Assembly (NCBI GenBank): GCA_002943765.1
Contig: PQWQ01000007.1
Coordinates: 560,501 to 624,500, forward strand
Reading direction: 5' to 3'
Source: Psoroptes ovis
Lineage: Eukaryota > Arthropoda > Arachnida > Sarcoptiformes > Psoroptidae
Length of the DNA: 64,000 nt
Part shown: piece after piece, positions 1 through 11,240 of the stretch
Layout of the letters: every line of letters starts with the position of its first letter
How positions within the stretch are numbered: position 1 is the first letter of the stretch
Translations under genes and position numbers: made by a program
Notes under the pieces: generated by a model
The model's database searches: none
The model's input: only the letters and a program-made list of their open reading frames with translations
What the model was told of the DNA's origin: nothing

Positions 1-1540
1 TATAAATCTACAATGATTGGAAAATGAAGGTAGGTGGAAATTTTATTCGTTTTTTTTCTTAAAAGTTGATGCCATTTATATCATGGCTATAGATTGTTAT
101 GTTTAACTTACTATGAATTCAATTTTTGCAAATTTCGGTACATGTTCATTGATAACTTGAAAATTTTTCGGTGGTAAAATCCCAATAGTAAATGAATGAC
201 TTTGTGTTTTATCATCTTCATCACGTTCATGTACACGTGCAGTGCGTGCATCATATTGAACGCTTTCACAATCATCCATTTGTCCACATTGATAGCTACA
301 ACTGGCTAATTGTGATGCATCCAAACCTTCTTCCAAATGGCCAGATGAACTCCATGAATTGGTCCATGTTTTTGAAAAACGATATGTAACATTATTATCA
401 GCATAAACATCACCAGGCCAACCATCGGCATTTTGTACATAGATTTTTGTCTTACATTCTTGCATACAATCAGCACGACATGCATAACCATCATTACGAT
501 AATCATAACAATTTGTAGCATATGGTGGTGGTAATAGTTTAGTCATTTGTCTTTCGAATGCTATGCTCACAAATTGATGTTTGTCCGGATCCAATTGTTG
601 AATATTACTTGTTGTAACGAATTGATGTGACACTGGCCCATTAATGATTTAATTAAATCAAAATTCACACGAACATTTGATATGCGGAAGAAGAAATCAA
701 AAACAATACGAAATGAATTAATTAATCAAACGGGAAAAGAAGCTCAAAGAAAATCTTACTTTCAGGCGAATGGATATAGATCAAACCATTGAACATAAAA
801 TCACGATTTAATTCGATCCATGCTAAATATTTTAGATTTGCTGCCGCATCTTTTGGTATTTGATAATTAATATCTTGATATTGTGTACGATTAAGAAATA
901 GCGTAAAACATTTGAATTCATATGATATTGTTTCATAAATTTTATTTAATGAACTACAATTAATACGATTATATGATTGTAGATCCCAATTTGGATGCAT
1001 TAATGATGATGAATAATAATCATAATTAGTAATACGTTGCTTATTGAAATATTGTCCTAACGGTGTGGATAGATGACATTTTTTGAAAAATTTTTCTGTT
1101 GATACTGTTAAATTATGTTGAACGTTGATCGGTTGTGAATGTAATGATTTCAATAATTTATCACGATATTTTCGTTTTTTTAACATCATTGCTATTTGTG
1201 TACGTGTTTTGCCTGCAAGGAAGAATGAAAATATTTAACCCCTTTGAATTTTTAAATGAAAAAATGGGAAAATCTTACCAACAAAATCATCATAAATACT
1301 TGGCTCGATTTTGATTAATTTTTCCACCAAAATCGTACTGGATAGTTCACTACAAACAGTTATGCCGGGCAAATGTACGAATGGTGATGGATCAACACGT
1401 ATATCGACCGTTGTCGGATATCGAAGATATAAATTACAAACAATATAAATTTGATATGAACAAATCAATGATGCTATTATTGTTATAACGATACGAATTA
1501 TATTACGAATATTACGTTGAATTATTTGTATTTGATTCAT
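1..1540 (-). CDS. DEG/ENaC sodium channel subunit, 3' part outside window
   Basis: Amiloride-sensitive (degenerin/ENaC, pickpocket-like) cation channel subunit of the plasma membrane. Exons read by eye: 1540-1279, 1212-760, 632-112, with GT-AG introns of 66 and 127 bp; phases agree. A further acceptor at about 8-9 suggests the next exon begins at 7 and leaves the window. The N-terminus has a short cytoplasmic tail and one membrane helix (about residues 12-35), followed by the family's YLRYPTTVDI-type segment and the extracellular 'PGITVCS' stretch. Exon 3 carries the diagnostic LPPPYATNCYDY block and a Cys-rich finger region (CRADCMQEC, CSYQCGQMDDC). The second membrane helix and pore are not in the window. 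Family assignment is firm; ion selectivity and gating stimulus cannot be read from this part. Confidence 0.88.
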
Positions 1541-3126
1541 TTGTAATTAGTGATTGATATTTTTTTTATCATAACTACAAAATTCATGTCAAGAAAAATT
1601 GAAATATTTGAAAATATTGCTGATCCATCGATGATTAATTAATCATTTTGAAAATATCACTGATTAGATCCTTGTGAAATTGAATCATATTTACATGCAA
1701 TCATTTAATTGTATTGCTTTCGATGCAGTCACTCAATCATTGATTTATTTGGTTCAAATTCAATATTTACCTACTTAATAATTGCTGTTATTATCATAGC
1801 AACCACCTGTTGAATTGTCATAGCACTTTATTATTGATTTTTATCAGAAAAAAAATCTTAGAAAAACAATGATGATGATCACAGTCAAAACAATCGAAAA
1901 AAATAATCACAAAATTTGAGATTATAACTTGTGATTTATACAATGATGATTACACATTACACAAACATAGAAACACAAATAAATGAAACTCAAAATAAAT
2001 CAAATCAACAATAAATAAATAACAAAATGTTTGTAATGAATATTTCATTCAATAATTCACATTCATTTCGATTTGGATGAAATTTCAAACAAACAAACAA
2101 ACAAACGAACGCAGTGAAAACTGAATTTATCAAAATATCAAAAGGATTAAATATTCACAAATGATTACAAACGAGAAACCACATTTAATTATCATTATTT
2201 TTGATTCAATTTTGTCAATTGTCATATTGTGTCGTTTATTGAGATGTAAAGGCAAGACAATGTGCAAAACACTTTCACAATTTTTCTATATTTGTATAAA
2301 TCACATTGCAAATATCCGTTTGATCAGCTTTATTTTTTAGGTTTGTTTTGTTTTATAATTAATTAGATTGATAATTTCAACTTTTGTTTTTCGAGTATAT
2401 TGATCGTTGATCCATGAATTTAGAATAAATATATCAGACAAACAGTGCTAATTCATTTAAATGTATTTAGCATTGAATTTTATTTCATTTTTTTGCACTT
2501 TGTTTAATGAATGACAATTCGAATAAATATCTTTGATTAAATGTGTACAGAGTGTAACACTGTTATTTGTCATCGATGTTTAGCCTTTAAAACAAATGTA
2601 TGTTTCAATACAAGATCAATCGGTATATTCATTGCCATGGACAACCAACCAGTGAAAAAGTTAATGAAATTGGATAGATCAGAGTAGATGAATGCAAATG
2701 AAATACACACACGAATAATCAAAATGTTGAAGGTATTTTTGCAAAGTGAGTTATGGCTAAATAAACAAACATATTTGCCCAAAAACTATTTCAAATATTT
2801 TTTCTGTGTGTTTCTCGATAATTGTTTTTGTTTTATTCGAAAAATATTTTTATTTTCATTAAAATCAACATTTTATTAATTATTTCGATGTTTGATTGAT
2901 TGATTGATCGATCAATATCAATCGCAAAAAAAATTGCAAAAATAATGAAATAAAATATTTGAAATAATTGAAATCTCGATAGTAACACAATTGATCAATG
3001 TATGATGATGCATGCAACAGGTGTCATCATCACATTGTTTTGCCATTCCATTATTGTTTATCTCGTATCGTTCAATCAATCAATTGATCAATTTTGAAAT
3101 TTTCAATTTGCAAAATGGGAAAAAAT
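1541..3126. other. intergenic, probable promoter region of the DEG/ENaC gene
   Basis: AT-rich DNA between the channel start codon and the 3' end of the next minus-strand gene. Only short chance reading frames are present. It contains short tandem CAAA runs near 2090-2106 and a GATT/ATCGATC-rich run near 2890-2925. No RNA gene or transposon was recognised. Confidence 0.5.
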
Positions 3127-6100
3127 CTATTTTTTGATACGTATTGTTGAACAAAAATATGTAGACATCACCTGTGGTGCACGGCCAATATTCGGGTGTT
3201 CATCGAAACCGGCCGATTTATCTGCTACTGTTATTAAATTGATTAAATTATTTAAGAAATTTTCATCATCTTCACCGAATATTTGTTGCATATTTTCGCA
3301 TCGTTTTTTCGATATTTTTTGCCATCGTTTTCGTATGTTCATTAATTTTTCTAAATCATTTTCATCTTGGTTCAATGATTGTTGATCGAATTGAAATCGG
3401 CCATTCATAGCTTCGATACAATTTCGCTGATTATTATATTTGATTGAATCATCATCAACAAATATCAAATAAGTTATTGGATTAATAATGGTACAATTCT
3501 GAAGCAATGACATTTGTCCACATTGAATTTTGCGATCAAACATGAGAAATTTTTTCTCGTGATTATTTGAATTGATTGCTAAATTAATGTACCAATTGAC
3601 AATTGAATCATGTTCTAAATATAGAAATTCATTCGAATCTGAGCTTTTCAAGCGATATTTCAATGCATTATTTGAATTCATTAATTCTAAACAAGCAAAA
3701 TAATCGAATGATTGTCCACCAATAATTGCTGCCAATATCAATGAATAATTATCCGAGTTTTGATTCAGATATTTGATATTCATCACTCCTTTTCCTTTTA
3801 CCAAACCAATAGCCCTTAGCTGACCTAGAATTTTTGTACGTAAAGAATAAATCATTTCAAAGGTGCTGAAATATTCTTTGCATTCATTTTGTTTCATCAT
3901 TGTTTTGGCTTTGGTCATCATCAATGATGTGCTGTTATTATTATTGTATACTTCCATGTCCATTGATCCATTATTATTAAATGATTTAGCATTCAAACGT
4001 GAAATTTCTTGCCATCGTTGAAATGCATAAACAAAATTTAAATGATCAGAGCTTTTCGATATTCGTTGTTGTTGCTGATGCTGATGTTGTTGTTGATAGC
4101 TGTTGTCATTGTTCATATTCAATGAAAATTGTAAATGTTTATAAACTGTGTAAATGAAGGGGTGTGAAATATGATTAATCGTTTAATTTTTGAAAAAATT
4201 GATCTGACTCACTTGTTTGTGGTGATGATAAGGTGCAAACAATGGTCAATATAGGATCTAAACATCTTAGTAATATTGAAATGATAATCATTTTTGCATA
4301 ATGTGGTTCTATGGCTATGTCCATCAACATACGACCAAGCGTTGTTAGGTTTTCATCGCTATCCAATACGTTTATATTTTGCATAAAATTAATTGTACGA
4401 TCAATAATTTGACTGCTTGGTGCCACTATCATTCGATCGAAAATATGCTTCAATTTATTATTGTTGTTTGAATTTGCAAATCGAAAACATTTTGTTATGA
4501 ATATACAATGATATAATGAATCGATTGTTGATATTTTCATTGGATCATCAATTGGATTGTCTGTAGAATTGTTGATCGAGTCGCTACGATCATAAAGATT
4601 ACAAATAGTAATCAAATTCTGTTGATTATTAGCCAGCAAAAATTGTGTTTCAAAATTTTCCGAAAAATTTGATATCATACGATATAAATGTGATTCACTA
4701 AATACGGTCGGTATTTTCATCAAAGAGCATCCAGTATTTATTATAAATCTGATATCATTGAATAGAATTGTATCGACATTGAATGTTGATAATATGACAC
4801 GTAAATTATTCGATGATGATGACACGCCGATACCTGCATCCAATTCATTGTTCGGTACATTCGGATAAAGGCAAAATATTGTAAATTCTACGTTTAAATT
4901 ATTCATTGTTTCGATGATTAATTTACGCAGCGTGCTAACATGATTATATGATGGTAACATGATCAAAATCGAACCAATCGATTGATTATGACAATTGATT
5001 CGTCCACGATGATTATAATCCAATTGTTTGATCATATCATATAAAAGTTTTAGAATTAAATTATAATCAATTTTGAAATGTGAATTTAACTGATAATCTA
5101 TTGTATTTGAGCCATTCAAATGTCGTTCCAAGTGCAGATCAAATGATGCATTCATCGAATAAAGATGTAAAAATAATAATTGAAAACTCTGTTCTCGACC
5201 AAATTTTATGGCCCATTGAAGGGGTTGCCAACCATTCTTCGAAGGTATCAATGGATTAGCACCCAGTCGTAGTAATTGAAAAACATCCAAATAATTTCCA
5301 TGAACAATTGCTACGATCAACGGTGTAATACCTTGATCTTTACATTGAAGATTAATTTGCCATGGAAATATTCGAAAATATTCAATCATTTCGCTGATTT
5401 CGATAACTTTATTCCAGCATTTATTTATAATAATTGAGGCAGCAGCATTATTATGATTACTGCTTAAGATCTGTAGTTGTTGATGATGATGTGGCTGCTG
5501 CAAATCATCAATGTAATAATATTTAAAATTTTCAATATTATATCGGATCGCATTGATATTACTTAAATCAATCAGATTAATTTCGAATACATTCCCATTA
5601 TCATTGTTGAAATAATCAATAATTTTTTGTGAACATTTGATCGATTGTGTCAAGAATATTATTCGTTTAATATGTTTCAATTGATCATAATTTGATTTTA
5701 AATATAATAGAAATAAGTTCAGATATAAACTATTCAATAAATTTATATCAACAATCAAATGTGTCATTAATTTCATATCCAGATCTTTGGTTAATGCACG
5801 AATAAATGTTGATATCTCGAAGAATATTATACTATTATTCAATGATGTTCTGTACATTTTTTAAAAAATTAATACTTTTGACCCTTAGAATTCTTTCGAG
5901 AAACTCTTCAAGTCAATACTTACTTGCTTTCCAACATAATTTGATAACCAATCGAATTCCATTTATCATTGGTCATTTGTTGTATGAAAGATGCCAACCA
6001 AAATGTCATTATTGTCGATGATTGCAAATATACAATACGACAAGGTGACTGTTTTTGTGCACAATCATTATTTATATGCAGCAATAAATCCAAGCATTGA

Positions 6101-6761
6101 TTACGAATCAAACCATTCAAGATTTGTACATTGATTTTCGATTGATTTCGATTATCATTAACTATTTGATCAAATATTCTAGCCAATATTGGTTCATTAC
6201 CAACTACCTGTTGCTGCTGATGTTGTTGCTGTTTACCAATAAAATTCGGTACAATTGGTTTTGTATCGAAATATGTAAACAAATTGAAATTATTGTTGCT
6301 GCTGCTATTAGCAGCGTTATTGAATCGATATCGTTGATATTGACCATAATGTTGTTGCTGCTGATTTAGTGATTTATTCAATTCATTTGTTGTAAATTTC
6401 GATAATGAATATTTGATCGGTTGAATATTTAAATCGATGCAACATGACGAGTGATTTGTATCAAAATTATTCAAACGATTTTCGATTATCGATAATCGAC
6501 CGCAATTTGAATAAAACCAATCGAAAATAACCCTAAAGTTGCTTTCATTTTTCAAAATATATTTCAATTGATCACATGATAGACTATTTGGTATTTGTAT
6601 TGCTTTTTTTTCACCAAGAATTTAGCATTAGTTTCTTAGGTAATACATTTTTGAAATTATAACTTACCTTGGTTTTGATTTTCTGTGAATTTTTCACGTA
6701 ATTTTTCCAATAATTGATCAATTAAATATTTATCTATTTCTTTCATTGATTTGAAATCCAT
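3127..6761 (-). CDS. YTHDC2-like: YTHDC2/Bgcn-like ankyrin-repeat DEAH helicase, ATPase motifs lost
   Basis: Four exons: 6761-6668, 6602-5924, 5849-4213, 4145-3127; introns 65-74 bp; the sum gives 1142 residues in frame. Order: N-terminal region, RecA1 (about 190-400) interrupted by ankyrin repeats (about 425-490, 'ITPLIVAIVHGNYLDVFQLL'), RecA2 (about 525-675, 'GSILIMLPSYNHVSTLRKLI'), then HA2/OB-fold (exon 4, 'SDHLNFVYAFQRWQEI'). Ankyrin repeats inside the helicase core are characteristic of YTHDC2 and Drosophila Bgcn. The Walker A position (about residue 194) reads NGLIRNQ and the DEAH position (about residue 292) reads VDINLLNS, so ATP hydrolysis is unlikely. No YTH domain is seen before the stop, as in Bgcn. 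The family acts in germ cells on RNA translation or decay; that role is inferred here. The 3' end could be extended by a donor-like GTGATG near 3172. Confidence 0.85.
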
Positions 6762-6965
6762 AACACGCCGCTAATGATGTCTGAATGTCTGATGGCAAAC
6801 GCAACGTGTCTTTGGCAAAATTTTCAAAATTCAAAAAAAATTCGAAAATATTTCGAATTTTCCATTTAAATCGAATTAAAATTTGACTTTTAAATTTGAA
6901 AAAAAGTGCGCGAAAATTCAAAATTTTGAAAAATTGAAATTCTAAATTTATTTGAAAATTATCAT

Positions 6966-9272
6966 TCATGGTTCATAAACAATTCTACCATCATCGAATA
7001 GCTGTAAATAGCCTCGTTGTTGCAGTGATTCGAGGATATTTTTCAATTCATCCATTTTCAATTCAATTTTTTCATATGATGTTCGCTGTAATTTGATTTG
7101 TATTTGTTGTTTCAATGCTTCTATATTTGGTAAATAAATTAAACATTTCAATATTCGTACAATGACAGCTTCAATGATTGAATATCGATCCCAATTACGA
7201 TTACCACCATCAAATTGTCTAATCAATGATTGATTGGAGCTTGTTTCATAGCTTTTTACCAATTTCATTATACTATAATTGATTGATGATTGTTCAATAC
7301 GAATCCAATCGATTAGTGTCAAACTATCATTCCCCATTACAATTTCGGATTTATTCGTGCTCGTAATTTTATTCGAACTGAATCGCTCATTGAATTTGAC
7401 GCATCTAGATGATGGATCATTATCTAGATCTTCAACAATCAATAATTCACAAGCAGTAAAAATTTTCAACGATTCATTCAGCTGTTTCGGATCAAGTTTT
7501 GTCCATGTTTGCAATTCCTTAAAGCTGATCGAATCAAAATCATTGAATATCGATATAATCGTAAATTGTTTAAGTGTAAAAATGAAATGAAATTTTTGAT
7601 TGATTGCGCTTACAAATTCGACCAGTACCGAGCTATAATTCGGATATAATATCAATGTTTTTCTTGGTTTTTCTTGTCTAAATTTTTCATTGAATCGTTC
7701 AAAGATCATAAGAAAATCTCTTGGCATATTGATGATTGGAATTTGGTCTAAATTCCATATTGATGCATTGAGTAGAAATATTTCCATGTTATCACCAAAA
7801 GTATGATGTGATTTAACATAATCATTTAACAATATTCGTACATTAAAACTTGAAGAACTATATGGATTAATGATTGTATCGAATAGACCGGCAATATGAT
7901 CAATATCATCAGCCAAAGATTGATTACTTAGACCAAATATAATACGTTTACATAGGAAATGTCGATTATAATGAATAATTGCTGATTTATTTTCGATTAA
8001 TCGTAATAAATCTGATATTGCTCGCATCAAAAATTGTTGTTGCTTATTATTCAAGTTATCAATGATTGAGACGAAATGTATGGCCAGTGATATTATACAA
8101 ACAAAATAATTATTTGAATTTAGATATGAACCGAAAGCATTAATCAATGATTCTTTACAAGTTTGATCAAAGAATTGTTCAATAATTTGTTTACCAAATA
8201 AATAGCATTGATAGCATTCATTAATGAATTTGACAGTCATTTCCCAACTGTAATCATTCACTGTCCAATCAATCACATGAACTGAATTTGTTAATTTGTT
8301 TTTCAAATAATTTTCAAAATTTTTTGCAAAATTTTTCATTAATCTCTCGTCATATTTGATTATTTTAAATAAACTCTTCAACTGTGAATATTGTTTCATA
8401 TCTATCCATTCACAGAGTGTATTGTAATCACATATGTAATTCGTAAATTTCAAAATAAATTGTGAATATAATAATTTCACCAACATTTTCATTGAATCTA
8501 TTTTGAAATGAAAATTTCTAGCCAACATCATTTCATTGGTGATAATTTTACGAAAAAATCCGATATAATCATTGAGATCGGTTCGCTGATCAACGATTAA
8601 TTCATCGATTTTCTGTCCATATAATTTTTTAACCGATTTCAAATATGGAAACATGAAATAACGATAATAAATCAGCTGATTTCGATGATGATTATCGATG
8701 AATGTTATTAATTTTAAAAATTTGTGGACACTATTTGAGTTGTCTGATCGTTCATTATGTTGTCGAATGCTTTTCCATATTGATTCAAATATTAATTGAT
8801 GATGTTTTTCGATAAAATTTTCAACGAAAATTTTGATTGATAAATCAATCGGTTGATGTTTAAACAATTGAAACGATAATCTTTGCATGTGAATTGTTAA
8901 TGAATAAAATTTATTCGTTACGAATTGATACTGATACCAACAATCAAGAACATAATTTAATTTATTTTCATCGTGGTTCGGCAAATAATCGGACCAATGA
9001 TTCAGCACTTTTTGACAAGTTGTTATCCAAACTGAAATTATAGCCGTGACTGATAAACGTTTTTGAATTCCATTGGTTAAATAGTGTATCGATTCAAATT
9101 GTTGTTGCTGTTGTATCTGTTGTTCGGTGCAATCATTTTGGCATTTTGACATTGAAAATAATTTAAGAATCTCATCCTGTAGCTTCTGACATTCAATGTC
9201 ATTTTGACAAAAATTTTCATAATTAATTTTGATTAAATTTTCAAGTTTATCAATGGCAGTGATTGCCGTCAT
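6966..9272 (-). CDS. ANAPC2: anaphase-promoting complex subunit 2 (cullin-like)
   Basis: Single-exon gene of 768 residues (human ANAPC2 is about 820). The APC/C is the E3 ubiquitin ligase that targets cyclins and securin in mitosis; this subunit is its cullin scaffold and binds the RING subunit APC11. The N-terminal two thirds are helical and divergent. The recognisable part is the cullin-homology region (about 490-640): 'EIFLLNASIWNLDQIP', 'PRDFLMIFERFNEKFRQEKP', then a winged-helix segment 'FNDFDSISFKELQTWTKLD'. The C-terminus ends in the APC2-type winged helix 'LKNILESLQQRGYLQL...VYEP'. The start is the ATG at 9270-9272, with no upstream in-frame alternative needed. The neighbouring ZCCHC7-like gene starts 414 bp away in the opposite direction, so the two probably share a promoter region. 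Sequence drift is high, but the domain order supports the call. Confidence 0.82.
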   Translation of the reverse strand: MTAITAIDKLENLIKINYENFCQNDIECQKLQDEILKLFSMSKCQNDCTEQQIQQQQQFESIHYLTNGIQKRLSVTAIISVWITTCQKVLNHWSDYLPNHDENKLNYVLDCWYQYQFVTNKFYSLTIHMQRLSFQLFKHQPIDLSIKIFVENFIEKHHQLIFESIWKSIRQHNERSDNSNSVHKFLKLITFIDNHHRNQLIYYRYFMFPYLKSVKKLYGQKIDELIVDQRTDLNDYIGFFRKIITNEMMLARNFHFKIDSMKMLVKLLYSQFILKFTNYICDYNTLCEWIDMKQYSQLKSLFKIIKYDERLMKNFAKNFENYLKNKLTNSVHVIDWTVNDYSWEMTVKFINECYQCYLFGKQIIEQFFDQTCKESLINAFGSYLNSNNYFVCIISLAIHFVSIIDNLNNKQQQFLMRAISDLLRLIENKSAIIHYNRHFLCKRIIFGLSNQSLADDIDHIAGLFDTIINPYSSSSFNVRILLNDYVKSHHTFGDNMEIFLLNASIWNLDQIPIINMPRDFLMIFERFNEKFRQEKPRKTLILYPNYSSVLVEFVSAINQKFHFIFTLKQFTIISIFNDFDSISFKELQTWTKLDPKQLNESLKIFTACELLIVEDLDNDPSSRCVKFNERFSSNKITSTNKSEIVMGNDSLTLIDWIRIEQSSINYSIMKLVKSYETSSNQSLIRQFDGGNRNWDRYSIIEAVIVRILKCLIYLPNIEALKQQIQIKLQRTSYEKIELKMDELKNILESLQQRGYLQLFDDGRIVYEP

Positions 9273-9686
9273 TTTGATATTTCAGTCAAAACTTGAATTC
9301 ACCAATGAATTCGCATTTTAAAGCACATTTTTTAATTAATTTCGCAGCCATTTGTTTCGAAATTCATTTAAAAATCATAATTAATCTGATTAGAATGCCA
9401 TAAGGCGGCAGGCATCCCAAAAAATCAAGATTTCTGCCCACTAAAAAATTTTCCCGCCACAAAATGTGCCAATTTTTCAAATTTTTTTTGAAAAAATTTT
9501 GAAAAATTCGAAAGTGGCGTGTACACGGCAAAATCACGGTGTTACTTTGTTTTTGAACGGAGCCAAATTCCACGTGTTATAAATTTTTTTATTTTTAATT
9601 TTTGTTTTGATTTTTTTATTTATTTATTCTTTAAATTTTGTTTATTTTTAATCATTTTATATTAATTATGACAATAATTATTGAAA
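9273..9686. promoter_or_regulatory. bidirectional promoter region ANAPC2 / ZCCHC7-like
   Basis: The 414 bp between two divergent start codons. No TATA box was recognised; it is T/A-rich with a GC-richer patch at about 9400-9570 ('AAGGCGGCAGGCATCCC', 'AAAGTGGCGTGTACACGGC'). A shared promoter is inferred only from gene orientation and spacing. Confidence 0.4.
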
Positions 9687-11185
9687 ATGTCTTATGATTA
9701 TGAGTGTATGAATGATTATAATAATCATGATTATCACAGTGAATCCAATTATTATGATTCCGATCATATTGATTCTGATATTGAAGATATGCTTTATACT
9801 TCCATACATCATCAAACTATCGATTCAAATGAATTAAGTTCAAAACATGTTAAAGAACCATCTCCAACTAATACAATCCATGATGAATTGATGAGCACAC
9901 CAAATATAATCAACGAAAGAAAGAATTTCAAAAGAAAAAAATTGAAAAAAAGCAAAAAACTTGAAAAATTCAGTAAATTCAAGAGCGAGCCGATCGCGCC
10001 TAAGATATCGGATAATTATGATATATCATTTGGTAATATAAACAGCAATAATGAAGATATCGTAATAAACGCCGAAAATTTTCCAAACATTTCAATGAAT
10101 GGCTATTATCAAGAAGCCAATTATGATCAAACGGATGATGATATTGATAATATTGTAAAAAAATTACCGAAAGATCGTCGATATTGGAAAGTAGATCGAA
10201 TAGATTTACAACGTGAACGAAATAATAATCATCGAAGAACGAAACGATGCCATAACTGTTTAGAATTTGGTCATACTGAACGTGCATGTACGAATCGTAG
10301 TAGAAAATGTTACATATGTGGCCATGATGGTCACATACAAAAAGCATGTGAGCTGAAATCAATATGTTCATATTGTTTCGATAGTAATCATTCGGGTAGA
10401 AAATGTAAAAATAAAATCAAATGTAATATTTGTAATGTCGTTGGTCATACAAATGATAATTGTACTTATCATTGGCGAAAATATTTAACAATTACGAATG
10501 ATATTGTCACTGATTCAATTCAACAAAAAGACCGAAATGATTTTCCATCCTATCAAAATTCAAACATTTCTTGTTATAATTGTGGTGGGTCGCATTATGG
10601 ACATGTAAGTTTTTGGAATTATATCTCAATCGAACACTATTCACTAATTTATTATCCCACAATCAATGATAGCAATGTAAATCTTGGACAATCAATTATA
10701 GAAAAGATGAAATTCCATCACCATTTCTGAATGTATTACCACATCAACAATCAAATCATAATCAGTACAAAAAGCAAAAATTTAATAAAAAACAAAATCA
10801 TCGAAATGAAATTTCCAACAAATTCTTATCGAACATAACGAATTCAAATGAACCTAATCAACAAACAAATGATGATAGCAGCTATGATTCATTGGAATAT
10901 GACGAAAATCTGTTGAAACAATCGACCAATAAAAGAATGGTGAAAAAGAAGAAATTTACTAATCAGAAATCAAAGATATCAAATGGTAACTTTATCACAA
11001 ATCAAATCAATCAGTCGATCAGAAATGGGCATAAGAAAAGTAAAAAGAAAGCGAAAATGTCAAACAAGAAGGTGCAGACATCATTAATAGATAATGGAAT
11101 GTCAATCAATTCAAAGGTGAAAGGTTTTAGGAATTTTAAATTGGCGAAAACAATGAATTTTAATAAAATTACAAAATTTAGTTAA
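9687..11185 (+). CDS. ZCCHC7: five-zinc-knuckle RNA-binding protein, ZCCHC7/Air1-2 family (TRAMP complex)
   Basis: Two exons, 9687-10604 and 10673-11185 (68-bp intron, phase 0), 476 residues. The start is the first ATG at 9687. The N-terminus is acidic and Asp/Tyr-rich with a basic cluster. Five CCHC knuckles lie at about residues 188-310: CHNCLEFGHTERAC, CYICGHDGHIQKAC, CSYCFDSNHSGRKC, CNICNVVGHTNDNC and CYNCGGSHYGHQC. The last Cys of knuckle five comes from exon 2, which confirms the splice. The C-terminus is Lys/Asn-rich and basic. ZCCHC7 and yeast Air1/2 are the RNA-binding subunits of the nuclear TRAMP polyadenylation complex that hands aberrant RNAs to the exosome; the five-knuckle layout matches that family. 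Its stop codon is only 55 bp from that of the convergent Na+/K+-ATPase gene. Confidence 0.85.
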
Positions 11186-11240
11186 TTATTAAATAAATTA
11201 ATTAATAAATTATCAAAGTTAAATATCAAAGAAAAAATAT

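Noticed and set aside
6730..6969. 79-codon minus-strand open frame between the helicase-like and ANAPC2 genes
   Set aside because: It overlaps the first exon of the helicase-like gene in another frame and is built of Phe/Asn/Lys codons typical of random AT-rich DNA.
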